Positions 23,703 through 35,417 are shown, counted from the stretch's first letter. The stretch is 64,000 nt of DNA from Thermothielavioides terrestris NRRL 8126 (GCF_000226115.1 NC_016460.1:3224001-3288000), one strand, 5' to 3'. Numbers and translations are program-made. Notes: generated by a model not told the origin, from the letters alone.

Positions 23703-25271
23703 ATGTTCTCCCGGGCCGTCCGGATATCGCGGGTAGCGCCAATCCGTGCTGCTCAGCGCGCGCAGACGGCTTCGGTTGCCGCTCGGAGGACCGTCACCAC
23801 CAATGCGGCTTCGGCGCAGGTCGACAAGAGCTCGATTCCCCAGGTAAGTTAAGTTGGTGCAAGCCAAACCATCATTGGCTGTGTGAATTGCATTGTTCTA
23901 TCGCGGCTTGCGTTGCAAAGGCATTGCATCGCATTGGTTTGTGTCGGCGGAATTGGCGCGTTGCTGACGGTGCTGCTTCCAATAGTCCGATGAGGAGCCC
24001 TTCCAAATCAGGCTCAGCGATGAGAGCTTCGAGACCTACGAGCTCGACCCGCCACCCTACACGCTCGATGTGACCAAGAAGGAGCTCAAGCAGATGTACT
24101 ACGACATGGTCGTCGTCAGGTATGCCTCGCCGCAGCCGGGAACGACCCAGCCAAATGCGCCAGACTGACAGTTCGTCCGCGATAAGACAAATGGAGATGG
24201 CCGCCGACAGGCTATACAAGGAGAAGAAGATCCGCGGCTTCTGCCATCTTTCCACCGGCCAGGAAGCCGTCGCCGTCGGCGTCGAGCACGCGATCGAGAA
24301 GTCGGACGATGTCATCACCTCGTACCGCTGCCACGGCTTCGCCTACATGCGCGGCGGCACCGTCCGCTCCATCATCGGCGAGCTGCTCGGCCGCCGTGAG
24401 GGCATCGCCTATGGCAAGGGCGGGTCCATGCACATGTTCACCAAGGGCTTCTACGGTGGCAACGGTATCGTCGGTGCTCAGGTCCCCGTCGGCGCCGGTC
24501 TGGCTTTCGCCCAGAAGTACACTGGCGGCAAGAAGGCTACCGTCATCCTCTACGGTATGGGGTCAAGGAAGGGATCGGTGCGTCGAAAGCTGGAGTGGTG
24601 CTGATCGCGTGGTGCAGGTGACGGTGCTAGCAACCAGGGCCAGGTCTTCGAGGCTTTCAACATGGCGAAGCTCTGGAAGCTGCCGGCTCTTTTCGGCTGC
24701 GAGAGTGAGTGTCTTTACCCTCTATCACTGACTTGCAAACGCTTATACTAACCGTTGGGCAGACAACAAGTACGGTATGGGCACGTCTGCTGCTCGCTCC
24801 TCGGCCCTGACGGACTACTACAAGCGCGGACAGTACATCCCTGGTCTGAAGGTCAACGGCATGGACGTCCTCGCCGTCAAGGCCGCCGTCCAGTACGGTA
24901 AGCAGTGGACCACGGAGGATAACGGCCCGCTGGTGCTCGAGTACGTTACGTACCGCTACGGCGGCCACTCCATGTCGGACCCCGGCACCACCTACCGCAC
25001 GCGCGAGGAGATCCAGCGCATGCGGTCGACCCACGACCCCATTGCCGGGTTGAAGCAGCACATTCTGGACTGGGGCGTTGCCCAGGAGGACGAGCTCAAG
25101 GCCATCGACAAGGAGGCGCGCAACCATGTCAACGAGGAGGTCGCGGCCGCCGAGGCCATGGCCCCGCCAGAGCCCACCCCCAAGATTCTGTTTGAGGACA
25201 TCTACGTCCGCGGCTCCGAGCCGCAGTTCATCCGCGGCCGGACGACGGATGAGGTTTTCTACTTCCACTAG
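23703..25271 (+). CDS. PDA1: Pyruvate dehydrogenase E1 component alpha subunit, mitochondrial
   Basis: E1 alpha binds thiamine pyrophosphate with E1 beta and decarboxylates pyruvate in the mitochondrial matrix. Five exons (23703-23843, 23986-24119, 24187-24554, 24618-24704, 24763-25271) give 412 residues. The N-terminus [20 protein letters not shown] is an Arg-rich presequence. The thiamine pyrophosphate motif is split by introns 3 and 4: [21 protein letters not shown]...[11 protein letters not shown]. The phosphorylation-loop sequence [20 protein letters not shown] is intact. Donors are GTAAGT, GTATGC, GTATGG and GTGAGT. Length matches the family. Confidence 0.97.
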
Positions 25272-26194
25272 GGGGGTTAGGGTTAGCCGGGGCCGACGAG
25301 GTGATGGATTCTCGCATGGGAGAACGGATTCGTGCCGGGGCTGCGAAGATCTGAGCGCTGGGACTTCCTTTTTCATTTGTACAACAGCAACATTGTCCTA
25401 ATTTGCGATAGAGCCTGGGAAGGGTCCTGCAATTGAGGTTCGGATTGGCAGCTGTCCAAATGGCTGGTCGGTCTTAGATCACGTGCCACCGGGTAATGTA
25501 AGTGGGCTTGTCTTGACGCGCAAATGACTTGGTGCCACTTTACGCGACGGCTGCCTGGGTCCAAAAGTCGCGTCCTAACTAGCGCGTCATCGAAGCCAAA
25601 TCAACCTCCATCATCCGACCCTGCCTGCTGGCTGCCTGGCTGCCTGCCTGCTGACTCTTCTCACCACTTTCCCGTTTTGTTCTCCTTTCCTCTATTTATT
25701 CCTCCAATCTCCAATTCCTCATCAATTAAACCCCCCAGAGCAATTGAACCAGTTCCGTTGCCCATTCATCCAGCCCCACCCCGTTATCTCCTTCCCTCCG
25801 TCCACCCAGCGCAATACGTGACGCCAAACTGGCGACCAGACTGCCTCGTTTCCTCCGGCACCTTCCACGGTTTCCCGCCACTAGCGTTCCCATCTTTGCC
25901 CCCTTTGCCGCCGCCGTCGCCGCTGCCGCGCAGCGCGTCAGCGTCTCCACCACCGCCGCCGCCGCCGCCGCCTGCCCCGCTCGCGGCAACAGCAGCCACA
26001 GCATTGCCGGCAAGCTCGCGCCTTCTCAGGCGAGAATTGCGAGCATACCGGAGACCGAGCGCGACCCTCCGGAGACGGTGCGGGTCTTGGAACAGCAGTT
26101 CCTGATACCGGACGAGGTCGGGGACGAGGACGGCGCTGAGTCGAGGTGGAGGACGACGAGGAGCGAGAGCGAGAGCGAGAGTGAGAACGGCGGG
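25272..26194. other. PDA1-CDC9 intergenic region with telomere-like motif and long ATG-less open frame
   Basis: Directly after the PDA1 stop is GGTTAGGGTTAG (25275-25286), two telomere-type units. From 25,620 on the sequence is C/T-rich leader. The frame of the ligase ATG is open back to a TGA at 25745 with no ATG in it (see findings). A GCC repeat at about 25,950-25,972 reads Ala in that frame and Pro in another. A separate ATG frame (25524-26105) encodes Pro/Ser-rich sequence with no family resemblance. Confidence 0.55.
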
Positions 26195-29100
26195 ATGGCG
26201 CCCAAACAGGCGACCCTCGGGTATGTGCGTGACGGGCAGACGACGCTGGGGTGGGTGACCGATACCGATGCCGATGCTGGTGCTGATGCCGCGTAAAGGT
26301 GGTGGTTTGGTGGGCGGTTATGCTGCTGCTGGTGTCGGTATTGGGGGTGGTGTTTACCTGCTTGAGTGGGGCCTGCGTCGTTGTGGATTTTACTTTCTTT
26401 CTGTTTGCTTTGCTTTGCGTTCCCGGGTCGAGGTGGAGTAAGAGTTGACGCTGACATGCGAGTTCTGCAGCAAGTTCTTTGGCCAGGCGAATGGCGCGAA
26501 GGCTAAGGCTGCGCCACCGCAGCAAACGAAATTGAGCTTTTCGACGAAGTCGCCCAATGGTGCGAAGAAGGACGGGCCTACGGAGGAGAGGGGAGAGCGG
26601 CCAGTGAAGGAGGTGGCGGATGAGGTCGATGCCGACAAGGTGGACTCGGAGGAAGGTAAGTTGGGAATGGCGGTTCGCGTGAGGGGAAAGAAGGGCTGAC
26701 GACTGGGGCAGAGACTGGCAAGAAAAGAGGTCGGCCCGCCAAGTCCGCGGCTGCGGAGAAGCAGGTTAAGGAGGAGGCTGCCGAGGACGACGATCCTGAG
26801 GTGGCGGCTCGCGCTAGCAAGCGGCCGAGAAGGGGCAGGAAGGTCGTCGAGGATGAAGATGAAGACGAAGCCATGGAGGATGCGCCAGAGCCCGAGGCCC
26901 CGAAGGCAAGGGCGGCTCCTTCGAAGCCCCAGTCGTCACGGAATAAAGAACCTGAGCCGGTTCCGGCCGTGAAAACGGAGGCTGAGGAGGACACGCCTGA
27001 GTCGGCATCTGAGGTGGAAGAGGAGGAGCTTCAAGACGAAGAGGAGAAGCCCGAGGTGGCGGCCAAGGCGCGGCAGACGGTCCAAGCCAGCCTCAATTCG
27101 GATGTCAAACACCCATATCCGGACTGGAAAGCCGGCGAGCCAGTGCCGTACGCCGCGCTGTGCAAGACCTTCTCGCTGATCGAACTCACCACCAAGAGGC
27201 TGGAGATCCTGGCGCACTGCTCGCTGTTTCTGCGTCAGGTCATGAGGCTAACGCCGGACGATCTCCTGCCGACCGTTTTACTCATGGTCAACAAGCTCGC
27301 GCCTGACTACGCCGGTATTGAACTGGGCATTGGCGAATCGTTGATCATGAAGGCGATCGGCGAGACGACGGGCCGCAGTTTAGCCGTCATCAAGCAGGAC
27401 CAGAAGGAGATCGGGGACCTCGGCTTGGTCGCCGTGAAGTCCAGGTCAACGCAGCCAACCATGTTCAAGCCAAAGCCGCTCACTGTCCGAGGTGTCCACA
27501 AAGGGCTTATGGCAATCGCCACAGTAACCGGCAATGGCGCACAAGGAAGGAAGGTGGACGGCATCAAGAAGCTTTTGTCGGCGGCGGATGCGAACAGCAC
27601 GGGCAAGGTGGACATCACCAAGGATAAGGGCGGTCCGAGCGAGGCCAAGTATATCATTCGCTTCCTTGAAGGCAAGCTAAGGCTTGGGCTGGCCGAGAAG
27701 ACGGTCATTGTCGCGCTTGCGCAGGCTGTGGTCGCGCATGAAGCAGCCAGGAAGGGCAAGGTGCCGAGTACCTCTGACATTGAGAAGGGCGAGTCCATTC
27801 TCAAGGCAGTTTACAGGTCTGTTTCGACATCTTGTTGGGATGGGTCAGTTCACGTACTAACCCTGTACAGTGAGCTTCCGAGCTACGATGTCATTATCCC
27901 TGCGATGGTGGAGCATGGCATTTTGAATCTCAAAGAGCACTGCAAGCTGCGGCCTGGCGTCCCCCTCAAGCCCATGTTGGCCAAGCCGACCAAGGCAATT
28001 ACGGAAGTGCTGGATCGTTTTGAGGGCCAGACCTTCACATGCGAGTACAAGTATGACGGTGAACGAGCGCAGATTCACTATGTCGCCAAAGACACGGATG
28101 AAGAGCTCAGTCAGTCGGCGTCAGGCGCCTCGAAGGAGGTCGGCCGCGGCGTGGCGGCGATCTTCTCGAGGAACTCGGAAGACCTCTCCAAGAAGTACCC
28201 CGATGTGCTCGCCAAGCTCCCCACGTGGGTGAAGGAGGACACCAAGAGCTTCGTCCTCGACTGCGAGTCGGTAGCGTGGGACGTGAAGGAGAAGAAGGTC
28301 CTGCCTTTCCAGCAGCTCATGACGCGCAAGAAGAAGGACGTGAAGGTGGAGGACGTCAAAGTCAAGGTGTGCGTGTTCGCCTTCGACCTGCTCTATCTGA
28401 ATGGCAAGCCGGTTGTGGAGAAGCCGCTGAGGGAGCGCCGCGAACTGCTCCATCAGGCGTTCCAACCTGTCGAGGGCGAGTTCGCCTTTGCCACGTTCAT
28501 GAACGGCCAGGAACTGGACGAGATCCAGTCGTTCCTCGATGAGTCGGTTAAAGCCTCCTGCGAGGGCTTGATGGTCAAGATGTTGGATGGCGAGGAGAGC
28601 GGATATGAGCCGAGCAAGCGGAGTCGCAACTGGCTCAAGGTACATCCACCTCATTTCAACACCCCGCACGTGGTACCGAGTTACCACTAACGCCGCCTTT
28701 AGATCAAAAAAGACTACCTCTCCGGGGTCGGCGACTCCCTCGATCTGGTCGTCCTCGGCGCGTACTACGGCAAGGGCAAGCGCACGTCGGTTTACGGCGC
28801 ATTTTTGCTGGCGTGTTACAACCCCGGCACGGACACGTACGAAACAGTGTGCAACATCGGCACCGGTTTCAGCGAGGCCGTGCTCGAGGAGTTGCACGAT
28901 TCGCTCTCGCAGATCGTCATCGACCGGCCCAAGCCCTTCTATTCGCACAGCTCGGTCGGGCAGCACCAGCCCGATGTCTGGTTCGAGCCGCGGTACGTGT
29001 GGGAGGTCAGGACGGCGGACCTGACGCTCAGCCCGCGGTACAAGGCGGGCATGAAGGAGGGCGTCGACCCGAGCGGCGAGAAGGGCATCAGCCTGCGGTT

Positions 29101-29239
29101 CCCGCGCTTCATCAAGGTGCGCGACGACAAGAAGCCGGACGAAGCGACCACGAGCAGGCAAGTGGCCGAGATGTATCGCAAGCAGGAGAGCGTGACCAAG
29201 AGCAAGGGCCCGGCGGTGGATGATGATTTCGAGTATTAG
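26195..29239 (+). CDS. CDC9: ATP-dependent DNA ligase I
   Basis: The enzyme seals nicks between Okazaki fragments and in excision repair; yeast also makes a mitochondrial form from the same gene. Five exons (26195-26220, 26471-26655, 26712-27816, 27871-28639, 28703-29239) give 873 residues. Exon 1 is 26 nt and encodes MAPKQATLG; splicing makes MAPKQATLGKFFGQANG, the PCNA-binding (PIP) box. A long charged Lys/Glu-rich region (about residues 35-150) precedes the ligase N-domain. The adenylation motif EYKYDGERAQIH carries the reactive Lys near residue 499. Later motifs include the DCESVAWD block, CEGLMVKML and the OB-fold part (SLRFPRFIKVRDDK). The third intron (54 bp) is in frame and stop-free. 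The C-terminus VDDDFEY is typical. Confidence 0.95.
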
Positions 29240-30881
29240 CTAGCGGGGTTATCGTGTATGTGTATCATCTTTGGGCCTCGGGACTGCTCGTGAGAGCCAC
29301 GCTTGGGAGCATTCAATGGCAAGGCTACCTATCTGCACATGCGCGTGGACCTGGCCTTCTAGGCTCGGCTGCGAATCTTTGACTCGACCTTGCTGACGGG
29401 GCCAAATGGCGTGGACTCGCTGCTCCAGCATTCGACGCGCTGCTTGGTTGGGCCGCCGAGCTGCACCGCCGCCGACTTCGTCACGCTGTGACTCGATCGC
29501 TGCTCTTTTGACCTAGCCAGCGTGGTCTGTCTGGGACAGCCGCGTCGGCACCGGGGCTGGACGGGTATCTCTGGAAGGTCCGCTTCGGCGTCGCCGGGCT
29601 CCTTCGTCCTCGAGGTGGCGCGTGCTTCACCTTCGCCGATGGAGATGGCGATCGAGCGCGCAGCGCGCCGCGTCGCGTTCCGTCGTGCTGCGTGCCAACC
29701 CGACCACGCGGGACGACGTGGAGGAAAGCCTTGCCGCCTTCTCTGGCGAGGGCTGTGCCTACTCTGTGCTTGGATAACCAGCTACCGCTGTCGGGCGGCA
29801 TCTTGCATGCCAGTTTCTCGCTGGAGAGCGGCTGGTGTACCCGTGCCAGGGGCAAGCCCTGGAGTACCTTGCCGTGCGTGGATGGTCAGCCAGCCGTAGG
29901 ACTTCTTTCATGCGGGGCATGGTCGATATCTGCCGGATATCCTCGTTGTCGTCCAGGGAGTGAATACACGGCAACTGTGTACGAGTACGTGGGGAGATGT
30001 GAGAACGACGGGGATGTGGTCCAGGAGGAAGCGTTCGACTTCTTCCAGTTCGTCGGGTTCTCCCGTACACTGCCCCAGCTGCCCCAGGAGGCCTGTCGAT
30101 ATCGTTAGTTATTGAAAGACTCACCTGAGCGTCACTTCAAGGCAGGCAGTGGAGCATAGTAGTGCGAGAACACTCCCACTAGCCTCTTCACTCGCCAGCA
30201 CAAACGACATGTCAAGTGAGAGCGTCGGTTCCGGGCGTAGGTCCTGTCTGAAGAGCTAGAATAAGCTGATGCGAATCTCGGATGCAGGGTCCTGGTTGCC
30301 TAGAGCTCGTCTGGTTTAGTGTGCTCTCCTTGGGATGGGTGGATGGGCAGGGTCTGGTGCTGGTTTGCCCGGTGCAACGTGCTCTCCCGCCCCCTTCCCC
30401 CTTTTCCATCCGAACTCTCGTGCGCCTTCCCGCACCTTTGCAACCTGCCACCGCTTTACATACGAGTCCCGCCGCCCAAACTGCCACGGCCCCTCCCAAT
30501 CAACGGACTACCGGCACTGTAGTCAAGCGGCTTTGGGAGGGTGTCCGGTGGACTCGGCAACCGAAGGCGCCCGGGTTCGACTCCCGGGGGCGTCGAAGCA
30601 AAACCCCCTCGGGGTTTTCGTAGCCGACTACCTCCCATCTTCCGGCGCGGGATGGGGGCTAGTCGGTGAGCTTTTTGATTTATCCTCCTCCCTTGAGAAT
30701 GTATTTGAGTGCGACATAGATGGTACAATGGATGCCCCCCGAGCCACCAACATATGGTTCATGTACACTGTCGTGCTCCAGGCATTTATCAACCGAGAGA
30801 TGTCCTAGAAAAAAAAAAATAATAACCAGACCTGCTGGCATGAGAAACGCAAATGCCGGACACTGGCTCCCAGTCTGTCCC
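29240..30881. other. Intergenic region downstream of CDC9
   Basis: This 1.64-kb stretch has no supported protein gene. Its one notable part is the A-box/B-box/T4 unit at 30513-30618 (separate entry). Confidence 0.5.
30513..30618 (+). ncRNA. Candidate RNA polymerase III unit (tRNA-like A box, B box, T4 terminator)
   Basis: TAGTCAAGCGG at 30520-30530 fits the A-box pattern TRGYNNANNNG, and GGTTCGACTCC at 30574-30584 is a perfect B box, 54 bp downstream. A TTTT tract follows at 30615-30618 within a hairpin (AAAACCCC/GGGGTTTT). The B box sits in a perfect T-arm: a 5-bp stem CCGGG/CCCGG around TTCGACT. TCGGCAACCGA upstream could be a long variable arm. However, I could not form a convincing acceptor stem, D stem or anticodon stem. 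This could be a decayed tRNA, a tRNA-derived element, another Pol III RNA, or chance. Confidence 0.3.
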
Positions 30882-33751
30882 TCAGAAATTTGCCAACTCG
30901 ACCCAATTCTTGCCCTGAACAACCTGCTGCATCTCCCTCGCCCGCGCCAGGACCCTCTCCCTGAACCCGTCGCACCACGCCAACCCCAACCCACCGTGTA
31001 TGCCTTGCCCGTCTCCTCCTCCACCTTCCCCAGCTCCATTCCCAACACCATCCCCATACCCGTACCCAAACCCATCCCCACCAGCGTATCCATACCCCAA
31101 CGCCCCTCCCTCCCCCTGACGCATACCACTCATCCCGCCCATCCCGATGCCCATCTCCACCCCCGTCCCAGCGCCTCCTCCCATAGCCACCTCGTCCCCA
31201 TACGAACCAAACACACGCCTCACCACAGCAAGCGGATACCACAGCAGGTCAGGCTGCGCACACCACGCCCCTCGGCCGCTGCTGCTGCTGCTGCTGCTGG
31301 TGCTGTCCAGAAGGAACTCGAGCGCGCGGCAGACATGCCGGCTCGCGAGCTCGTGCACCCTCGCGGGCGAGAAGCGCAGCGGGTTGAGGGATTGCAGGCG
31401 CCGTGGTGGTGGTGGTGGTGGTGGTGGTGGTGGTGGCGGCGGCGGTGGGGGGTGGGGCTGGAAGTGTTCTGCCATGGGGATGGGGGTTGGCATTGTTATT
31501 GGGATGGGGGTCGGTGAGAGTTGGGGTTGGGGTAATCCTGGCTGGGGGGCTTGAGCGGGGGGCATGGAGGGTTGGAGGTCGGGCTTGAAGGGGTGGTGAG
31601 GGATAGAGGGCGGCGGCGGCTGCTGCTGCTGCTGCTGGTGGCGGTGGTGTGCGTGCGTGAGGTAGTTGGTGGCATTTGGCGCAAAGGAGTGGGTATTCGG
31701 GCTGAGGTGGTGCTGGTGCTGATGGTGGACGACCGGGTCGAGGACGGCGGCGACATAGAGCCTCCAGAGGGTAGGGTAAAAGAGGATGAGCGTGGTCCAG
31801 TAGTAAGTCAGCGCGAGAGCTGTTGATGCGTCGCTGAAGGACGATGCTCCAGCCGCGTTTGGGAAGACCAGAGCGGGGTCCGAGGTGGTCGAGGTGGTTT
31901 GGGTTGCGTTGGTGCCCCAGAATGATGGCTGCTCTGCTTCGCTACGGACAACGCCGGATCCAGAAGCAGAGGCAGACGGAGAGAGAGATGATGATGACGA
32001 TGATGCGGTAGACAGCCCCTGAAACTGGGCAGCCCACGCCCCAAGCGCCCCCTCCACCTCCAGACAGTTGTTTAGCAGGTCCTGCGCCATCAGCCGCCGC
32101 GTCAGGGTGTGCGGCTGGGGAAGGATGCGATCAGCTCGGTGGAAGAGGGCCGGCAGCAACACGGCGATGTCGAGCAGGCGGTCGAGCGCTGACTTGGGGT
32201 GCGACTCGAAGGGGGTCGATATCCATTGCGGCTCGGCGAGGTGCGTCGGGGTGCGATTGAGGAGGGCGGTGAAGAGCTGCGGACAGGTAAGCAGCGAACC
32301 TTTCGGCGAGTTGGGAAGAAAATGACTAAGGGGTGTGGAAAAGGGGAAGGGGAGAGAGGCAGGGCAACCTACCGCGGCAGGGCGATACACGCGCACGAAA
32401 AAGTGGTGGTTTGGAAACAAGCGGAAGTGCTCCGGCCCGAGCCGTCGGACAGCGCTGGCTTGAATCGCAGGATCCTTCCAGGGCGGCAGGCTGCTGAAGG
32501 CGGAAGAAGCATTGTGCTGCAGGTGGTCGTCAGTTGATCGCTGAATCCTCTATACATACGGCAACTCCACCAAGGGGTAGCTCACCTTGTAAAGAAACAG
32601 ACAGAGGCTGTCCGGCGCCGGCAGGTGCAGCAAACACCGCGCTGCCAGCCGAAAGTCCTCCCCTCCCTGACCGGGCGGAGTATCAGGCGGCTCGTAGGGC
32701 GGAAACGAGACAGACACCTCCTCGCTTCTCCCTTCCTCAGCCACCTTCGCCACCGTGAGCCCCTTCAGCTCTGTGAACAAGGCGGCAACTTGCAACCTAT
32801 ACCGCCTCCCCCTCCACACCACACTCACCGAGTCATCCCACGCCGGCCGAAGCGGTTCCGCGGCAACAATCTCGCCTAACGAACCTGCTCCCTCCCTTTT
32901 TGTCCCACTCCCCTCATCACACCGCCCAACCTCTCCCTCGCGACCACCCCCGTACTCATCTTCCTGCCGCCCCTGACTCCGGCCCAGCCTCGACCTAATA
33001 AGCCCTCCGCCGTCCGCCGCAGACGCCCCCCCGGCACCTCCCCTCCGTGTCCTCCTCTTACCACCGCCACCAATGGAGCTACCACTGCCGCTGGAGCTGC
33101 CGCCGGAGCTGGCGACGACCCGCGGTGGGTGCGACGAGCAGCGCCCGTGGTCCTCGAGGCTGCCGACGATGAAGACGGTCTCGCGCTCGTAGCCGGCGCA
33201 GGGGCGGCCGCTGGCGAGGCACTTGCGGCAGTACGGGCGCTGGTTGTCGCACTGGAGAGAGGGTAGACAAAGATGTCAGTGGTTTGGTGGTTGGTTAGTT
33301 GGTTCGTGGGGTTTTGTGGTGACGCGGACAGGTGGACGGAACGGCGGATGGATGGAACGGCGGATGGATTTGGTACCTGGGAAAGGGGTTTGAGGTGGTA
33401 GAATTGGGATGAGAGAGGCGAACATACCTTCACGCGACGGAGGCGGCAGGCTTTGGGGGGAGAGAGAGCAAGAGTGATTAGCGGGATGTTGCTTGCGCTG
33501 CGGGGACGGGGGTCGCCGGTAACGTTGTCGTCGTGCAAGCGGACAGTGGAAGTAGCATGAACCTACTCTCGCACCCTTTGTACTTCCCCGGAACTCCCAC
33601 TAGACTCGGCAGGCAGTGTCTCAGTTAGCGGTGAACTTGCAGTCTGTTGTCCGGCGAAGCAAGGGGTTGCCTGGGGCAGACAAGAACAAGATAACAACGA
33701 GGATTCGAACCGGACACAAGTAGATAAAGAAAAGGGAACAGCCTTACCCAT
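30882..33751 (-). CDS. Zn2Cys6 binuclear-cluster transcription factor
   Basis: This is a fungal-type nuclear regulator whose target is unknown. Six coding exons on the minus strand (33751-33748, 33599-33567, 33450-33428, 33251-32586, 32516-32373, 32276-30882) give 754 residues. The first exon codes only ATGG; exons 2 and 3 are 33 and 23 nt. Together they build MVGVPGKYKGCETCRLRRVK, continued by CDNQRPYCRKC and LASGRPC, a complete C-x2-C-x6-C-x5-C-x2-C-x6-C cluster. MVGVPG is a common start in this family, which supports the 4-nt exon; intron 1 contains a clear branch site (GCTAAC). The middle resembles the fungal regulator domain (LFTALLNRT, HRADRILP, YYWTTLILFYPTLWRLYVA). Low-complexity parts include poly-Gln, a long poly-Pro run (GGT repeat at about 31,403-31,436 on the plus strand), poly-Ser and a Gly-rich C-terminus. 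Confidence 0.88.
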
Positions 33752-35417
33752 GACTCAAGCGGAAAGAACTGTATCAGACTGTCCTTCAGCAGCCGAGTGG
33801 GCTGTCAGTGATGCTCCTAACACGAGAGCAATCTGCCCCAACCGAGCGTGCCGCTATCCTTTGTATCCCCTTTGGAAGCCCGTCGAAAGCTTCCCCCGCC
33901 CCCAACCAGGCGAAAAAGGGGGAGGAGCCAGGCCAGTCTCAGGCAACAACAGTTCGTTTCGCAAGATCTCACGACAGCAGCTTACCTGGTATGCCACGAT
34001 CCAGTGCGGCCACCATATGCCCTAGGCGAGGTAGCAGATGCGTCCGAGGTGATCCGGCCCGTGACTGTGATCGGTGAGATGACCTGGCACCCCAGGCAGG
34101 ACGGCAGCAAAGTAGCCAAACAGCCAGGCAGGCGGGTAGCCTCTTGCGACGGCAGAGCAGTCCTCGCTCCGACTCCAACAGCACAACAGAAGAGCACGCA
34201 GTTCACTGCCCTCGGCATAGTTGGCAAGCAAACCCAGCTCAGGGGAAAGAGAGAGAAGACTACGACTCCGACGGTTCGGTTGGGGGGGGGGGGGGGGATG
34301 AGAGTCCCTGAGCAGCTGAAGCACGATGCCCGCCTTGTAAGACCGATCAGACCGCGTCATAGGCGGAAGCGGCCAGGACAGGGCGACAAGCGAGTGAGAG
34401 CTGCAGCGGCCCTTCCCCATGCCATGCCATTTCTCCCTTGCGCGCGTGCGCGCGCGCGACTGTTGGGCACTAATTCCCGGTGCCCGGTTCCCGGAGAGAA
34501 GGCCGTCATCGAGTGCCCCTGGCATGCCACGACATGGCTCGCTCCGCAATGACATGGCTCGCTCCGCCGTGACTGCAGTTGCAGTTTAGCGACCCTAGTG
34601 CCATGTCGAGAAAGTTACCTTGTCGAGCAAGCAAGCACTAGCCGGGACACCGAGCCCTGAACGGCTATTCCAGGAGCTCTGTCAAACAATAGCAGACCAG
34701 AATGGGCGGACGGACATGGGTGGCAGCGAGCGCTACACTAGGTAGTTACACAACACAAGCCTGTCTCGGAGCTCCCGGTGAGCACCGAGCCCTACCATAG
34801 GGCTGAAGAGCAGAAAGCGACGCTAGCGTAGCAATCTGCAGAACCCCGGGGGCTCTGCCCGCAGCTTTGTTTAGCCGACATTACGAGAACATCAAGGTGT
34901 GGTAAGACACTGCTGCTTGCAGCGAGGGGATTGGCTCACGACACGATAAGGGGTGCATATTTCGCAGAGGGGAGGGGGGACATTGGGCTTGTATAATCTT
35001 CGCACCCCGCCCAATGGGACGACAGAACAACACCCCAACGGTCGAGCAGAGCGTTAAGCGCACATCAAGCATAGTACAACGGTGGATACGTGCTCCGTAC
35101 CGTGGATGCGTCCAAGCTCAGGTAGTCCGGACTCCTTACACATCCAGCACTACCTATGTAAGCACACACGCCAAGTGGGCCAGAGGCCAAACGCATCGAG
35201 GTGCTTCCCGGGATTCAGGGTCAGTTTTCAAGCCCGGGAACGCCCCTATGACACCGGAAGATGGAACAGGAATATTGCAAGTCGGCGGGTCGCGCCGCGG
35301 TGAGTTCCACGGTATATCGCTGGTTATATACAAGACCGCGAGGCTGTTAGATATGCAGTCGGCCAGATGAGGGTATATGACAAGGCAGGTTGCTGCCGAA
35401 GAATAGCGCAAACAACT
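33752..35417. other. Intergenic region between Zn2Cys6 gene and DLD2-type gene
   Basis: This 1.67-kb stretch has no supported gene. It holds a G15-type tract at about 34,282-34,298, alternating CG/TG sequence near 34,441-34,458 and a tandem pair of a unit containing GACATGGCTCGCTCCGC at about 34,530-34,568. Confidence 0.5.

Noticed and set aside
25524..26105. 193-codon ATG frame upstream of DNA ligase I
   Set aside because: Pro/Ser-rich composition comes from C/T-rich leader sequence and a GCC repeat read in the Pro frame; no domain, and it overlaps the ligase-frame extension.
26078..26194. GTG at 26078 as start of DNA ligase I
   Set aside because: Nuclear genes rarely start at GTG, and MAPKQATLGKFF at 26195 is the normal ligase I N-terminus with its PCNA-binding box.
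28121..29161. 346-codon minus-strand frame over CDC9
   Set aside because: Antisense shadow crossing a ligase intron; no domain.
33701..33711. B-box-like GGTTCGAATCC on the minus strand in intron 1 of the Zn2Cys6 gene, suggesting a tRNA
   Set aside because: The flanking bases do not form a T stem and no A box lies at a suitable distance; treated as chance.
34282..34298. Long G tract (also 42,914-42,927)
   Set aside because: Homopolymer runs that may be partly assembly or sequencing artefacts; no surrounding structure supports a function.
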